Assembly: GCA_030674185.1 (NCBI GenBank)
Contig: JAPXFY010000026.1
Location: 43,549,632-43,613,631 of the forward strand
DNA from: Monoplex corrugatus
Taxonomy: Eukaryota > Mollusca > Gastropoda > Littorinimorpha > Ranellidae
Length of the DNA: 64,000 bases
Reading direction: 5' to 3'
Below the pieces are notes generated by a model, which saw only the letters and a program-made list of their open reading frames with translations, made no database searches and had not been told where the DNA came from. Below, piece by piece: positions 46,539 to 59,500 of this stretch; position 1 is the stretch's first letter; each line of letters begins with the position of its first letter. A program made the translations under genes and the position numbers.

Positions 46539-46544
46539 TTTAAT
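46539..46544 (-). terminator. URM1: Probable URM1 polyadenylation signal ATTAAA
   Basis: ATTAAA lies about 48 nt after the URM1 stop codon. TG-rich sequence follows about 20-35 nt further downstream, as expected for cleavage. No AATAAA is found nearer. Confidence 0.5.
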
Positions 46545-46591
46545 TCCCAAATCACATCTCGAATTTACAATGAAAAGATTTTCAACAGAGT

Positions 46592-46660
46592 TCATCCTCC
46601 ATGTAACGTGGATATAAACACTATCCTGTCATTTGGCTGGATCTCGTATTCCAATTCCCC
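46592..46660 (-). CDS. URM1: URM1 coding exon 5 with C-terminal Gly-Gly
   Basis: Acceptor TGTGTTTTTCAG. Encodes [20 protein letters not shown] then GG and TGA at 46592-46594. Confidence 0.95.
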   Translation of the reverse strand, partial: GELEYEIQPNDRIVFISTLHGG

Positions 46661-46712
46661 CTGAAAAACACAGCAGACAGATGTTTCCATACGCTGTATT
46701 CATAAAACACAC

Positions 46713-46753
<41 letters not shown>

Positions 46754-49700
46754 CACACACAGAGAAAAAATCATCCTAACATGCTCTTAATCAAGCTTGC
46801 AACAGGCATTTTAACAATGGGAGATTGTGAAACAAAATTAAAAAAACAAACAAGCAAACAAATTATTCTATGAAAGTACATCTGAAAAATATGTCTATGC
46901 CAATCTAAACAAACTTTCGGACACGTTTAAGCATGTTTGCAAATTCACAAAAAGTGCACTTGCATAAAATCCACATAACTCCCATATAAAAGAAGAACAT
47001 TCATTATTTTACATGATCTGATACCCCCCAAGTATGTCTTGATCATTCTTTCTGTAAAATAAATCTACCTCAATCTTTTATGGATGATGAATGACTGATT
47101 CATTGACTGTACTTGAGACTGTGAGGTTTTTATATACAGTATCAAGCTGAAACTGGTCTATGATGCAAAAAGCACAATGTAACTCAGTGCACGTATACAA
47201 AATTGCACACTTTATTTTTTTTAAAAAGTGGCCTTCTTCCACTGTGACTGGTTCTCATCTAAAACAGCAATGCAGAAAAGGGTAAAATCCAATTAGAAGA
47301 CAATAAAATGAACAGGGAGCTAACTCGTCTGAAAACAAATCTTAAGGACTAGTTATCTCCCATCTCAGCAGTCGAGCAAAGGCCTGAAACTTTCAATTTT
47401 GCAATTTGTTTTTGTTTCCAGGGACTGGCTACTAATCACTATTTGCAAAAAGACTGCAACAGTTCGGGAATGAGGTGGTAGAGCTGTCGTTTGTCTTGGG
47501 TCAATTTACAGTAAAACATTTGTAACAGGGTCAGGCAGCTTGTAAGTATAAGTATCAAGTATGGGGGGAAAAGAGTTCCAAGTTTGTTCAAGAGATTCAA
47601 TGCACAAGGACAATTCCATACGCGCTTTACCATCATTTGTCAGCAGATATATCATTTCTCCCGAGTTTGCACAAAACCATATTGTGCTATGGGGTCACTG
47701 GGAAGACTGGGACCATATAGTTGAGTCGAATACACTTTACATGTGCATCACTGAGGGTGTTACTTTAATGTTTTAACTCTTTGGAGACGCGCCCTAAAAT
47801 GGCTGCTGAAATTCTCAAGACGCACATTTTTTGGTACTTTTAAAAAAATTATGGAGAATATCCAACAACAATAAACCTTTTCTGTTATATATGTTTTAAA
47901 AGGTCATATGTCTACTTTGTAACTGTGCAGACTGCTTGTTTATGCATGCTTTCATTTTTTTCTGGTTTACCATTGAAAAAAGCATATAAATAGCAAAAAA
48001 AGAAAAGTTCCGGATGTACACACACATGACTTACCAAACTGCGCTTGTAATCCATTAAATATCCATGTCACAAAACTGCACTTAACATGTCACAGGATAT
48101 ACATTCTTCACTGGATTCACTAGAGTTCTGCTTTTATGAATATTTTGTCCCAAAAATGATTAAATACGGCGTAGAGTTTTTTGACACTTGAAATTTCTTT
48201 GTTTCGGGTACCGTGAAAACAAGCCAAAAATAGAGTTCCAATAGTCTCCTATGGTCGAAGGGAAAGAAATCTACTTAGAAAAATGGTTAAACTCTGCTGT
48301 CAGTATAATCTCCCTTATTATAGTATACTCATAGTCTCGGTAAAAAAAAAGTAACATCTCCACAGCTATAGCAGTCGAGACACGGAGCTCCGCAGTATAG
48401 CTGCGTAGCATCGCCATCAAGTTAACCAAATCACAGGTGTCTGTATCTCTTAGCCTGGTTGATGCTGCGATATATTATGAACATAAGCGTACAGTAAACC
48501 CCTGCCATGCAGTCTCAATCCAAAATGGAACCACAACATTATGAATAACATCACCATAGTCATGCATCATCATAGCACTGTGAAAATTTGTTTCAGATGC
48601 TACGGTCACTGAAGTGGCATATATCATGAGACAGCATAAACAGAAAACATGTACACAGCACATGTCAAAGATCCTGCAGCAACAGAAGATCTGTCATGCA
48701 AAAGATTTTGCAGCAAGATTCACTTTCATAGGTAAACAAGAATAAACGCACAAGGAAAGAAAATATAAAAGGAAAAAAAAGATAAAAAGTAGGTGGTGCC
48801 ATACTATGGCAAGATGCTTTCTTCAGGGACAGTAACTCACTTTTCACATATTAAAACTTTATGATTAATAAAAGTAAAATCCAATTCAATAAAAATATAT
48901 TCATAAATGCTGGCTGTCCCCTTGACCCAAAATTATTTCTAGGACAAATCATTCCCCCCCCCCCCCCCAAAAAAAAGCAACAACATATGTATCAACTACT
49001 TAGATATAAATAGTAAGTAAGATTACAAATGCAAAACATGATTTCCAACAACACTCACCACCAGTTCCCAGTCAGTGTCATTCACCAACACCAAAATCCC
49101 TGGTCGTCTGCACAAAGACATTTTTGTTTTTCATCAGTTACTATTGTGTTTCCCTCTGATAGACATAACAGTCAGGTAAGTAATGTGTCAGACTTTCAAT
49201 TGGAAATCTGGATCAGATCCTCCCTGGGTACCTCCCCGCCTGGTGGGTAAAGCAGGGGATTTTTTCCGCCTGCCTGGAGCGTAAGGGGTGGAGATATTTT
49301 CCTATCTCCCAAGTCAACATAAGTAAAAACCTGAGAATGTCCATCCCCGTTTGTGTGTATATGCATGCTGAGCTTCAAATATGCATGTTAAAGATAATGT
49401 AAGTCATACCAGTGTCCAGTTGTTAAGAAAACATGGAAACACCCAGCATACACGCCCCCAGCAACTTACTGCTTGGGACAGTGTGCGGGAGAAAAATGTT
49501 ATGGCTGCAATTAATAATCATGTAGTAACTAATGTAACTTGTACCAGAAAAAAAACGGGGGGGAATCAGAATGCATATTTAATACAACCAGACAACACAG
49601 GCACATGTACATATATGCCCAGTTGAATATATCGCTCAGTTTCTTGACACCATTTTGCAACCTATAGTTCAGTCTTTGCCCACCTTCACTGAAGATATTA

Positions 49701-52700
49701 ACCACATGTTGAACTTGATTGAAATGATCAATAAAGACCACACCTTCAAGCCCAAATACTTGTTCACATTAGATGTAACTTGTACATTTAAAACTGTATC
49801 AGGTCTCCTAAAGGTGTATGTCCATTACCAATTATCATTTCATATCGCTGTTACTGTTATGACAACATGGCAACAAACTCATCATTGGCATGTATGAATT
49901 CCCGGGCATATGACTAAGTGCCAAAAGGTGGGATGCTGAGAGGGTGTTCATGAGAACTGCAATAAAAACATTATTTTCACATCTGAAACCCGTGTTCTTC
50001 TTTTGGTTTGTGTGGAAGAATGAATGTACTGATAGTGGAGATAACTTCAAGCCTAATTTTTTTTGTATTTTGCTCTACACGTGCAATATTGTACAAAATT
50101 GTCTTAAAAATCATGGCGTCGAAAACGGACATTTCGTAGTCAGCACTAAATGAAGATGCCGTGCTCAGCCTAGGTGTGATTAAAGCACTTGAAACTAAGC
50201 ATGTGAGCTAAAATATACCTCGATTAACATACACAAACTTGCCGAATGGATCGGAATTTCTTGATGTGTCTATTCTGGTCGTTCAAATTTTCGGTGTCAC
50301 ACGTTATAACGTGTTGTAAGACTGCCGTCGAAACTTTGAGTGTTGTTCTTACAAATGTTTTGGGTTAGAGATTCCAAAATGGTGTCATTTTGTACTCTGG
50401 AAACGATTGTTAATCATTATTTGAGTGAAAAGTATTGAGCATATTCTTATCTGTTTTTTAATTGCGACTGTTACCGTCGTGAAAATGTGTTGTAATTTTT
50501 TACGTCTGACACCCAGCCCAAAATTTTCTTTCTCATTTCAACGATATCGCAAAAATCGATGTTATTCACTTCCAGTACACATGTGGGTTACACGTTGGTT
50601 TGTGGTCACGCGCATTTCGCAGGAGTTTTGCTGCTGCTGAGGAACTGTCTGCATCTGAAGGTATGTTGTAATACTCTTCCTTGTGTTGACGTGTGACACT
50701 TTTTTGACGACCGACACCAAATCATGCAGTATTTTTTACAAATATTGACAAAGCAGGTTTTGTCGTTCATCTGATTTTGGTCAGCTTCATACAGTAAGCC
50801 GATGGAAATCGTATTCTGACGACAGAACAAAGCATCTTAGCTTACATCAAAATAGAGAAATGGTTTTCTTGCTTTCTTACAACAAAGGCATTTGTGGTGA
50901 TTTTGACGTTTGATAATACATTTTTGTTGCAATTTGTAATTTTTTGTGTCTGCAGGAAGGATTATTTCTTGATGGCCAGAACTGGTGTGCACCATCAGAC
51001 AACCTCAATGCAGAGCATGTGATCTATGTTGCAGTGCTGACATCTGCACCCAGTGCTACACCAGAGGATGCTTTCAGGAATGAATGCATGGCAGTGGTTG
51101 GGAATGCTGTCTACACAGGTTTGTGGCAGTTTTTTGCTGCCACCATTGCCCTGAACAGGCCTGTGCAGTCAGTATTTCCATCACTTGGATGGCCGGTATA
51201 CCAGAAGCACTGCAACAGGATCATCCGTGTGCATGGCTGCACAAACAAGAAGAAGCTGACAGTGATGTGGTCTTTGTCCAGGAACGACATGGTTGCGGAA
51301 CACTGGACCCCGAACCATTTTGTTCCCTTGGTCATCCTCAGGAAGCCATGTCAGTTTCCTGTTATAGGAAACACCTATATGATTAGGTGGTCAGGTGTTG
51401 AATATCCCTGTCAGGTGCTGGAGATGGATGGACTGCTAGGAGTAGTCTGTGTGCACTTCGGGGACATCTCGATACGTCCAGGTTCGACGCGTCCCAGGTT
51501 CGGTACGTCCCAGGTTCAATACGTCACAGGTTCGACACGTCCCAGGTTTGATACGTCCCACACCAACACCCACACCTCACCCCCTCCCCACCCACCCCCA
51601 TACCCAAAACCACCCCACAACCCAATATACCCCACCACCCCACCCAGCCCCCACATCCACCAACCACACACACCTCCACCCACACTGACACCACCCCTCA
51701 CACCCACCACCACGCACACCCCACCACCCACATTCACAGCACCCCACTCCACCCACAAGCACACCACACCACCCAAACCATCCCCCACTCACCACCCACA
51801 CACACCCCACCACCAACCACCACTCACACCTCCAGCACCACCCACACCCCACCCAAACCACACCCACAAGTGTGGGTGTAGTGGAGGTGTGTGGATGGTG
51901 TGAGTTTGGGGGTGTGGGTGGGGGTGTGTTTGGTGAGGTGGTGTGGGTGGTGTGAGTGTGGGGGGGGGGGGGTGTTTGGTGTGGGGGTGACATGGTGGAG
52001 GTGTGGGTGTGCTTGTGGGTGTGGGATGGGTGGGTGTGGGGCATATCAAACCTGGGACGCATGGAACCTGGGACGTATGGAACCTGGGACGCGTCGAACC
52101 TGGGACGTATCGAGCCTTACTCGTGCACTTCACGTCAAAAGCCAGAAATGGCCTTTGGTGCTGGAGTGTAGCAGACTACATGTACTCTTGGAAGCCACAC
52201 ACTTCTCTTGTGAGGGAAGTCAAACTTATGTTAATGGACAAGGTGTCCACACAAAGGTGCCAGCTGTTCAAAGTTGTTAGCACGGTTGGCTTCAGACCTT
52301 TACTGATGACGATGAGCCACCTCTAACCCATGCTGTTGGCATGGGTTACAATGACTCAATGATCTTAGTGGATTAATGTTTAGTTCAGATTGGTCCATAA
52401 GTTAATGTCTGCATCATTTTTTTTTGTGTCAGTCTGGTGATGTTGAACCAAGACCCATGTTGTGATTTGGTGTGATATTGATGTGCGACACTTTTTTGAA
52501 AATCATCCTTTTCTTCAAATATATTTCTTCTTTTTTTAATACTTAAATACAGCTTGTCTTTTTTGTGTGTGTTGAATGTGCAGATGTGTTTTATTAGAAG
52601 AAAAAGTGTGATTGGTGACTGGTGGCAAATTGCTAAAAATCTGTCTGGTGTCGCACATCAAACATTACGACAATACATGTCCATAAATTATGTTCAGGGT

Positions 52701-55700
52701 GTGAAAATCAGAAAGAGATGATAGCATTACATTTAGGCATTCTACATGGACACAAAAACAGTATCTTGGGTCTGCAGCTTTATAAAAAAGAAATATGTTA
52801 TGAGCATTTGTGTTGTAAAGTTTGACGTGCGACACTTTAGACATTCCAACATTTAAACAGATATTTCCAAAACCAAGCTTTTGATTATCTTTTGCTTTTA
52901 CAGAATCATGCTTGGTACTGAAAGGTATCAGACAGTACCAAAAAGAACTCTTTAAAGCAGGCTTTATTTTTCAACCCCTTGTCCTAAATCGGGGTCCCAC
53001 CTTTTGGCACTTAGTCATATATGAATTCCTGGGCGACATGGGAATGACCTATCATCGATCATATTCGTTGCTTTTTCACAATGAATGGATTGGTCACAGA
53101 GAAACAAATCTGGTATGACTAGAATGCTTAGGAAATGAGCTTTTAAACAGTTAGCTCCTTTCCGTTAGTTTTGAATTCTACTCTTCTATAAGTTTTGAAT
53201 TCTACTAGCTCTGAGAAGCACTTTTCTCAATGAATGAGTTTCACGTGAAGTGCACATTTTGCTTCTAAACAACATGGCTGTGCCTAGGCAACATGTTCTA
53301 CCATCAGCTTTATTATTTCTGGATTAAAATTCAAAACATAAAAGAAAAAAACTGTGCAGGGTGAATTTTGTTATCTTCTGCTGATGTAGGTCATCTGCAC
53401 GGGGAAATTTTTTTTCTCCAGAGCTTTCTGTATACCATAAGCACTCTCTCACATGCATACAAGTTTGGTTGTTGGTTGTTTTTTTCCCCTCATTTTGCAA
53501 GTTACATTTATCCATAAAACTTTTTTTTTAAATTAAAAAAAAATAAAAATAAAAATAAAAAAACAAGAAGCAGCAGCAGCAGCATTGTAGTTTTCAGATG
53601 AAATCAGCTGTCATGATATCTCGAAAAAATCATGAGTGTTGGGAGGAGGAATGATTGCAATCCTGATTGTGAGACTGAGAATTTGATCTATCCCTTGAGC
53701 AACTGGACACAATTGTGGATTGATCCCAGTCAGTTCCAAGAACTGAACACCACAGTGGGCCAAACCCAGTCTGGGAAGTGATAAAGGAAAAAGTATGTCT
53801 TACTTGACAATGGGCAGGTAGGTTAAGGGTAAGAGCGCAACATGGGAGCGAATTTGCACCAAAAACTTGATGGTCGAGTGAAAGATGGACTGAAAGAGGT
53901 ACAGAACACAAATATTTTGCTCGGAGAGGGAGATCCAAGACGATGTGAACTGCTTGCTTGGTATCATGGCCAGAAAAGAAGCAGAGAAAACACACTTATG
54001 CATGACCTCAACATCATGGGGTATGCACAGTGCCACCTGAAGATGTTCTCTGTACCAAATCGTCGGTGATCTTGGATACGTTCCACTCAAAAATAAAGCA
54101 GTCATGTGCCATATCGCATCAGTGCATGATGGCTGAAATATATTCTTTATTCATTTATTTTTGTAACAGATGTTATGCAAAGTAGAATATAGCGTGTTTG
54201 TTTACGTATGCATATTATACATACATGTGTGTATGCGTGCGTGCATGCATGGGGAGAGAGGGGGGGGGGGGGCATGTACCATCAACCCTTCTCCATAAAT
54301 AAGAAAAAAGAAACAAATAAAAAAAAAACACCACATAAACAAATAACAACAGCTGCACAATTATGATGACGATACTTATGCTAATGATACAAAAATCATA
54401 TACTAACACCTAATGATACAAAAAACACACACTAACACCTAATGATACAAAAATCATATGCTAACACCTAATGATACAAAAATCATATGCTAACACCTAA
54501 TGATACAAAAATCATATGCTAACACCTAATGATACAAAAATCATATGCTAACACCTAATGATACAAAAATCATATGCTAACACCTAATGATACAAAAATC
54601 ATATGCTAACACCTAATGATACAAAAATATATACTAATACCTACTGATACAAATGCTAACACCTAATGATACAAAAATCATATGCTAACACATACTGATA
54701 CAAAAATCATATGCTAACACCTAATGATACAAAAATATATGCTAACACCTAATGATACAAAAATATATGCTAACACCTAATGATACAAAAATATATGCTA
54801 ACACCTAATGATACAAAAAATCATATGCTAACACCTAATGATACAAAAATATATGCTAACACCTAATGATACAAAAATATATGCTAACACCTAATGATAC
54901 AAAAATATATGCTAACACCTAATGATACAAAAATATATGCTAACACCTAATGATACAAAAATATATGCTAACACCTAATGATACAAAAATCATATGCTAA
55001 CACCTACTGATACAAAAATCATATGCTAACACCTAATGATACAAAAATATATGCTAACACCTAATGATACAAAAATATATGCTAACACCTAATGATACAA
55101 AAATCATATGCTAACACCTACCTATACAAAAATCATATGCTAACACCTAATGATACAAAAATCATATACTAACACCTAATGATACAAAAATATATGCTAA
55201 CACCTAATGATACAAAAATATATGCTAACACCTAATGATACAAAAATCATATGCTAACACCTAATGATACAAAAATCATATACTAACACCTAATGATACA
55301 AAAATCATATACTAACACCTAATGATACAAAAATATATGCTAACACCTAATGATACAAAAATCATATACTAACACCTAATGATACAAAAATCATATACTA
55401 ACACCTAATGATACAAAAATATATGCTAACACCTAATGATACAAAAATCATATGCTAACACCTAATGATACAAAAATCATGCTAACACCTAATGATACAA
55501 AAATCATATGCTAACACCTAATGATACAAAAATCATATACTAACACCTAATGATACAAAAATCATATACTAACACCTAATGATACAAAAATATATGCTAA
55601 CACCTAATGATACAAAAATATATACTAACACCTAATGATACAAAAATCATATACTAACACCTAATGATACAAAATATTGCTAACACCTAATGATACAAAA

Positions 55701-56498
55701 ATCATATGCTAACACCTAATGATACAAAAATCATATGCTAACACCTAATGATACAAAAATCATATACTAACACCTAATTATACAAAATCATATACTAACA
55801 CCTAATGATACAAAAATCATATCTAACACCTAATGATACAAAAATCATATGCTAACACCTAATGATACAAAAATATATGCTAACACCTAATGATACAAAA
55901 AACTAATATACTAAAACAACTCACTAATGATACAAAAATATATCTAACACCTAACTGATACAAAAATCATATGCTAACACCTTGATACAAAAATCATATA
56001 CTAACACCTAATGATACAAAAATATATACTAACACCTATGATACAAAAATCATATGCTAACACCTATGATACAAAAATCATATACTAACACCTAATGATA
56101 CAAAAATCATATACTAACACCTAATGATACAAAAATCATATACTAACACTAATGATACAAAAATCATATACTAACACCTAATGACACAAAAATCATATAC
56201 CAACACCTAGCGATACAAAAATCATATACTAACACTGTGTCTCCTTGCATGAAGAATTCTGGTCGCTCCTTCAACAGGTTGTCATGAATCCATGATAATA
56301 AAGATTTCACATTCCCTGCAACCACAAACAGACCATAAGTAACAACCTGCTAAAAATAATCACACAAACACAGGAGTTTCAAGTTTGTTCACTGAGCTCT
56401 GACATTTCCGTATGTCCAACTTTCTGCCAGTAATTATCTGCCAAACTCCTTGAGTCTGTGCAAAAAAACCTACGCACTGGGGAGTGTGTGTGTGTGTG

Positions 56499-56530
<32 letters not shown>

Positions 56531-59500
56531 CAGGACTTATGAAACACTAAGCTGACAACATCAGACTGATTGAAGCAGTGGATAGTGAACAGGCAAGATT
56601 TTTTGTTGCAGGCTGGTTTGAATTTGAGGCAACAACTCTTTTTTTTTTCCCCTCCCATTTTCTACACCATCCTCAATGGCCACAGAAGCTGGAACAGTTT
56701 TTACACTGTGATAATGTTGATGTCGATGAGGATGATAATCATGATGCTATGGAGTTCCAGGATGATAATCATGATGCTATGGAGTTCCATCTACGACTGA
56801 GACTGCGTGACAAGGCTCTACTCTATGCTTACTATAAATATATCCTGGCATCAACCAGACCTGAAATATTCAGACACTTGCAGTGCTGGTCATTCGGTAG
56901 TCCATTGTGCTAACCACTACACCATGGGACTGGTGAGGCAACAAATCTTGAGTCCACAGCTCTTTGATAGAGACGGCTAACCCACATAAACACAGAATCC
57001 ATTACGTTAGATATAATCAAAAGACACTGTCAGTGCATGGGGTTTATGTACAAGCTTATGCGATTTTGTGAATTCACAAGGCACATGGCATTCGTGACGT
57101 TAGTGCCTCTGGAATCATCCAAGCACTGCAATGCCATTTTGATATAAAAACTGATAAACTCATCAGTTATGAATCAGCTAATTCACTGTATATAAAATCA
57201 TACATAACATTTAGTAATCTAACTTTATCTCTTTTTTATTTTTCATTTGTCATTTTACACTGATAGTCAAATCACACATTATATTTTCCCTAAGAGGGTT
57301 CAACGTTCTCGGACCATTCCATATGCACTCCACCCAGATCCCTCCAGCATTATCTGGAAGACTTGACTCTCTGAGCCAGCACAAAGCACTATGCAGTGGC
57401 AAGGTCATCAAATGGGGAGGAGACTGGGATCTCACCATTAGTTTACTGTTATGTTATTTTTGTTTAAAACCCAACAAACTGCATACAGCCATATCAAGGC
57501 TATAACTATTTCAAAACACACACAATACTTCAACAGGGGGAGGGGGGAGGGGAAAAAATATAGTACACATATCAATGCATTCATGCACATAATCTAAGGA
57601 GATGGCCAGGGCACTGACCATTCCGTCCAATTTATCACACAAGGGTAAAATATAAACCTGAATACATATCAAAATACAACTAAGGACACCAAAACAAATA
57701 AAACCGGGCCTCAATTACCTACCATTATTCCATACATTTCATCTCTCCAGAGCAAAAAATGCATGACTAAATACATGTACCCAATTATCAAAGAGAAAGT
57801 AAGATTTTATCGAACACAAACAGGTGAATTAAAAGTAAGACAGACTTTATCGAACACATACTGGTGAATGGACCAGCAAGGCAGAAAATGATAGGAAGAA
57901 ATGATAGAAAGCAAATGAGGAAGAAAGAAACAAAAGAATGACAAGAAAAGAGGAAATTTCAAGCACAGGATTTCCAGAAGATGGGGATACTATGTACAAT
58001 ACAAGAGCCCCCGAAAATCCCCACAGGGAAGAGAATGGGATCTATGAAACAATGACACAACCAGAATAATTGAAACATTAAGAATAGCAGTAAACAAGCC
58101 AAATTTTCACATTGCATGTCGCAACTGAACACAAGACATGAGTCTACCATCATGGCTCTATTAACCCTTTGACTCCTGCACCCTATCCACCAGCATCCTC
58201 CATTGCCAACCATGCTAGCAAAGCAAAAACTTAACCCTTTGATTCTTTCACCCTTTTCACCAGCTTCTTGCCAGAAGATGGTATATCGGGAATCAAAGGG
58301 TTCTGTTTCTGCAGTTGGTGGACAGGGTGCAGGAGTCAAAGGTTTATAACAGCCAGCCAGCCTTAACGTAGAAGAAAAAAGAACACAAAATAAAAACAAA
58401 CTATGGCCCACCTGTAGATGAACATGTGATCACTTTAACCATCGGAGCTAATGAGGTATACTGCATCAAAGAACAAGACAAAAAAATTGTGGATGTGTAA
58501 AATGTTCCAAAGTATCTGATTGCAAACAATTTAAAAACTATCAATTTTAGTTTTCTCAGATAATACAGTTTCTCTGTTGAGCTTTCTGACCAATGCATTT
58601 GAATTTTCGAGACAGATTTTATCAAACCCAAACACTTCACAGGACTGGAACCATGCTCTGCTACCAAGGTGTATCAATACAAACTTACTTACTTACTACT
58701 TACTTTCTTACTTCCTTACCTACTTGCTTGCTTACTTACTCACATACCAATCTATTTCCTCTTTTCTTTCCTCACAAGTGAACAACAGACTGGGGGAGGG
58801 GCTATGAGTAAGAAAAGAAAATACTGTCTTCACCTAGTTGTTGATAGACAGCCAAATTCTGTGCACTGACTGGTGAGGGTCTCTTTCTGTCATGTGAGAC
58901 GAGTTCATACAGAATAGTTAGTTGTGTTCCTTTTTTTTTTTTCTCCTTTTTTTTGAAGATAAGATACACAGATACACATGTCATTTATATGTAACCAAGA
59001 TTATTTCAGTGATAGGCTGATACAATACCAGTATAAAATATAGATTACGTAAAACATATGCCACATAGGGCCTCAGGACCTGGCCAGCTCATGGATTTAT
59101 GTGCAGGCTTAAGGCTTGTGTCATGATCACCATACATATGGCATCTGTGATGTTAGTGCATACGGAATTCATTCCAAGCGTGGAGACGTCATCTTGAGAA
59201 ATTGAAACTGAAACTGAAACCACACTTCCTCAAGTTCCAGTGTCACTACCTAGAGTCCAGTCATTTCAGCTTCTCCAATTTCCAAAGTACTTGCAGACCT
59301 ACACCAAAACTCGTAACACCAAAGTGTACGGCATAAAGCACCAAATGTCAAAAGAATCTGGGAGCATTTTACAGACACAAGAATATTTGTATGTTTTTGT
59401 GTTTGTTCACCTGTTCAACCACCTGACCCTTGATTACAAACTATTTTTTTGTTTGTTTTTGTTTTCATTCCCTAACTCGTATTCACAAATCTAATGCACC

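Larger units (their letters stand above)
49894..53034 (+). mobile_element. 3.1-kb inverted-repeat unit carrying an OTU-like gene (candidate new DNA transposon)
   Basis: A 26-bp terminal inverted repeat, beginning ATATGACTAAGTGCC and ending GGTGGGA, is identical at 49908-49933 and (inverted) 52995-53020. Outside it are direct repeats ATGAATTCCYGGGC (49894-49907 and 53021-53034, 13 of 14), consistent with a target-site duplication. Inside both ends a subterminal motif like GACGTGYGACACTTT recurs (about 50689, 52480, 52818; inverted near 50290 and 52648). The only coding region is the OTU-like gene. I recognise no DDE transposase, integrase or recombinase. The unit sits in URM1 intron 3, opposite in orientation to URM1. 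Confidence 0.75.

Noticed and set aside
50425..50640. Plus-strand frame upstream of the OTU-like exon
   Set aside because: Overlaps the likely intron; the phase-compatible short exon 50623-50660 explains the coding signal better.
51540..51903. Pro/Thr/His-rich C-terminal domain of the OTU-like protein
   Set aside because: It lies wholly inside the foldback element bounded by 9-bp duplications; the frame is open only because of CCACC-type repeats.
53842..54069. 75-codon plus-strand frame just outside the OTU-like unit
   Set aside because: No recognisable motif, lies outside the inverted repeats, antisense to the URM1 intron.
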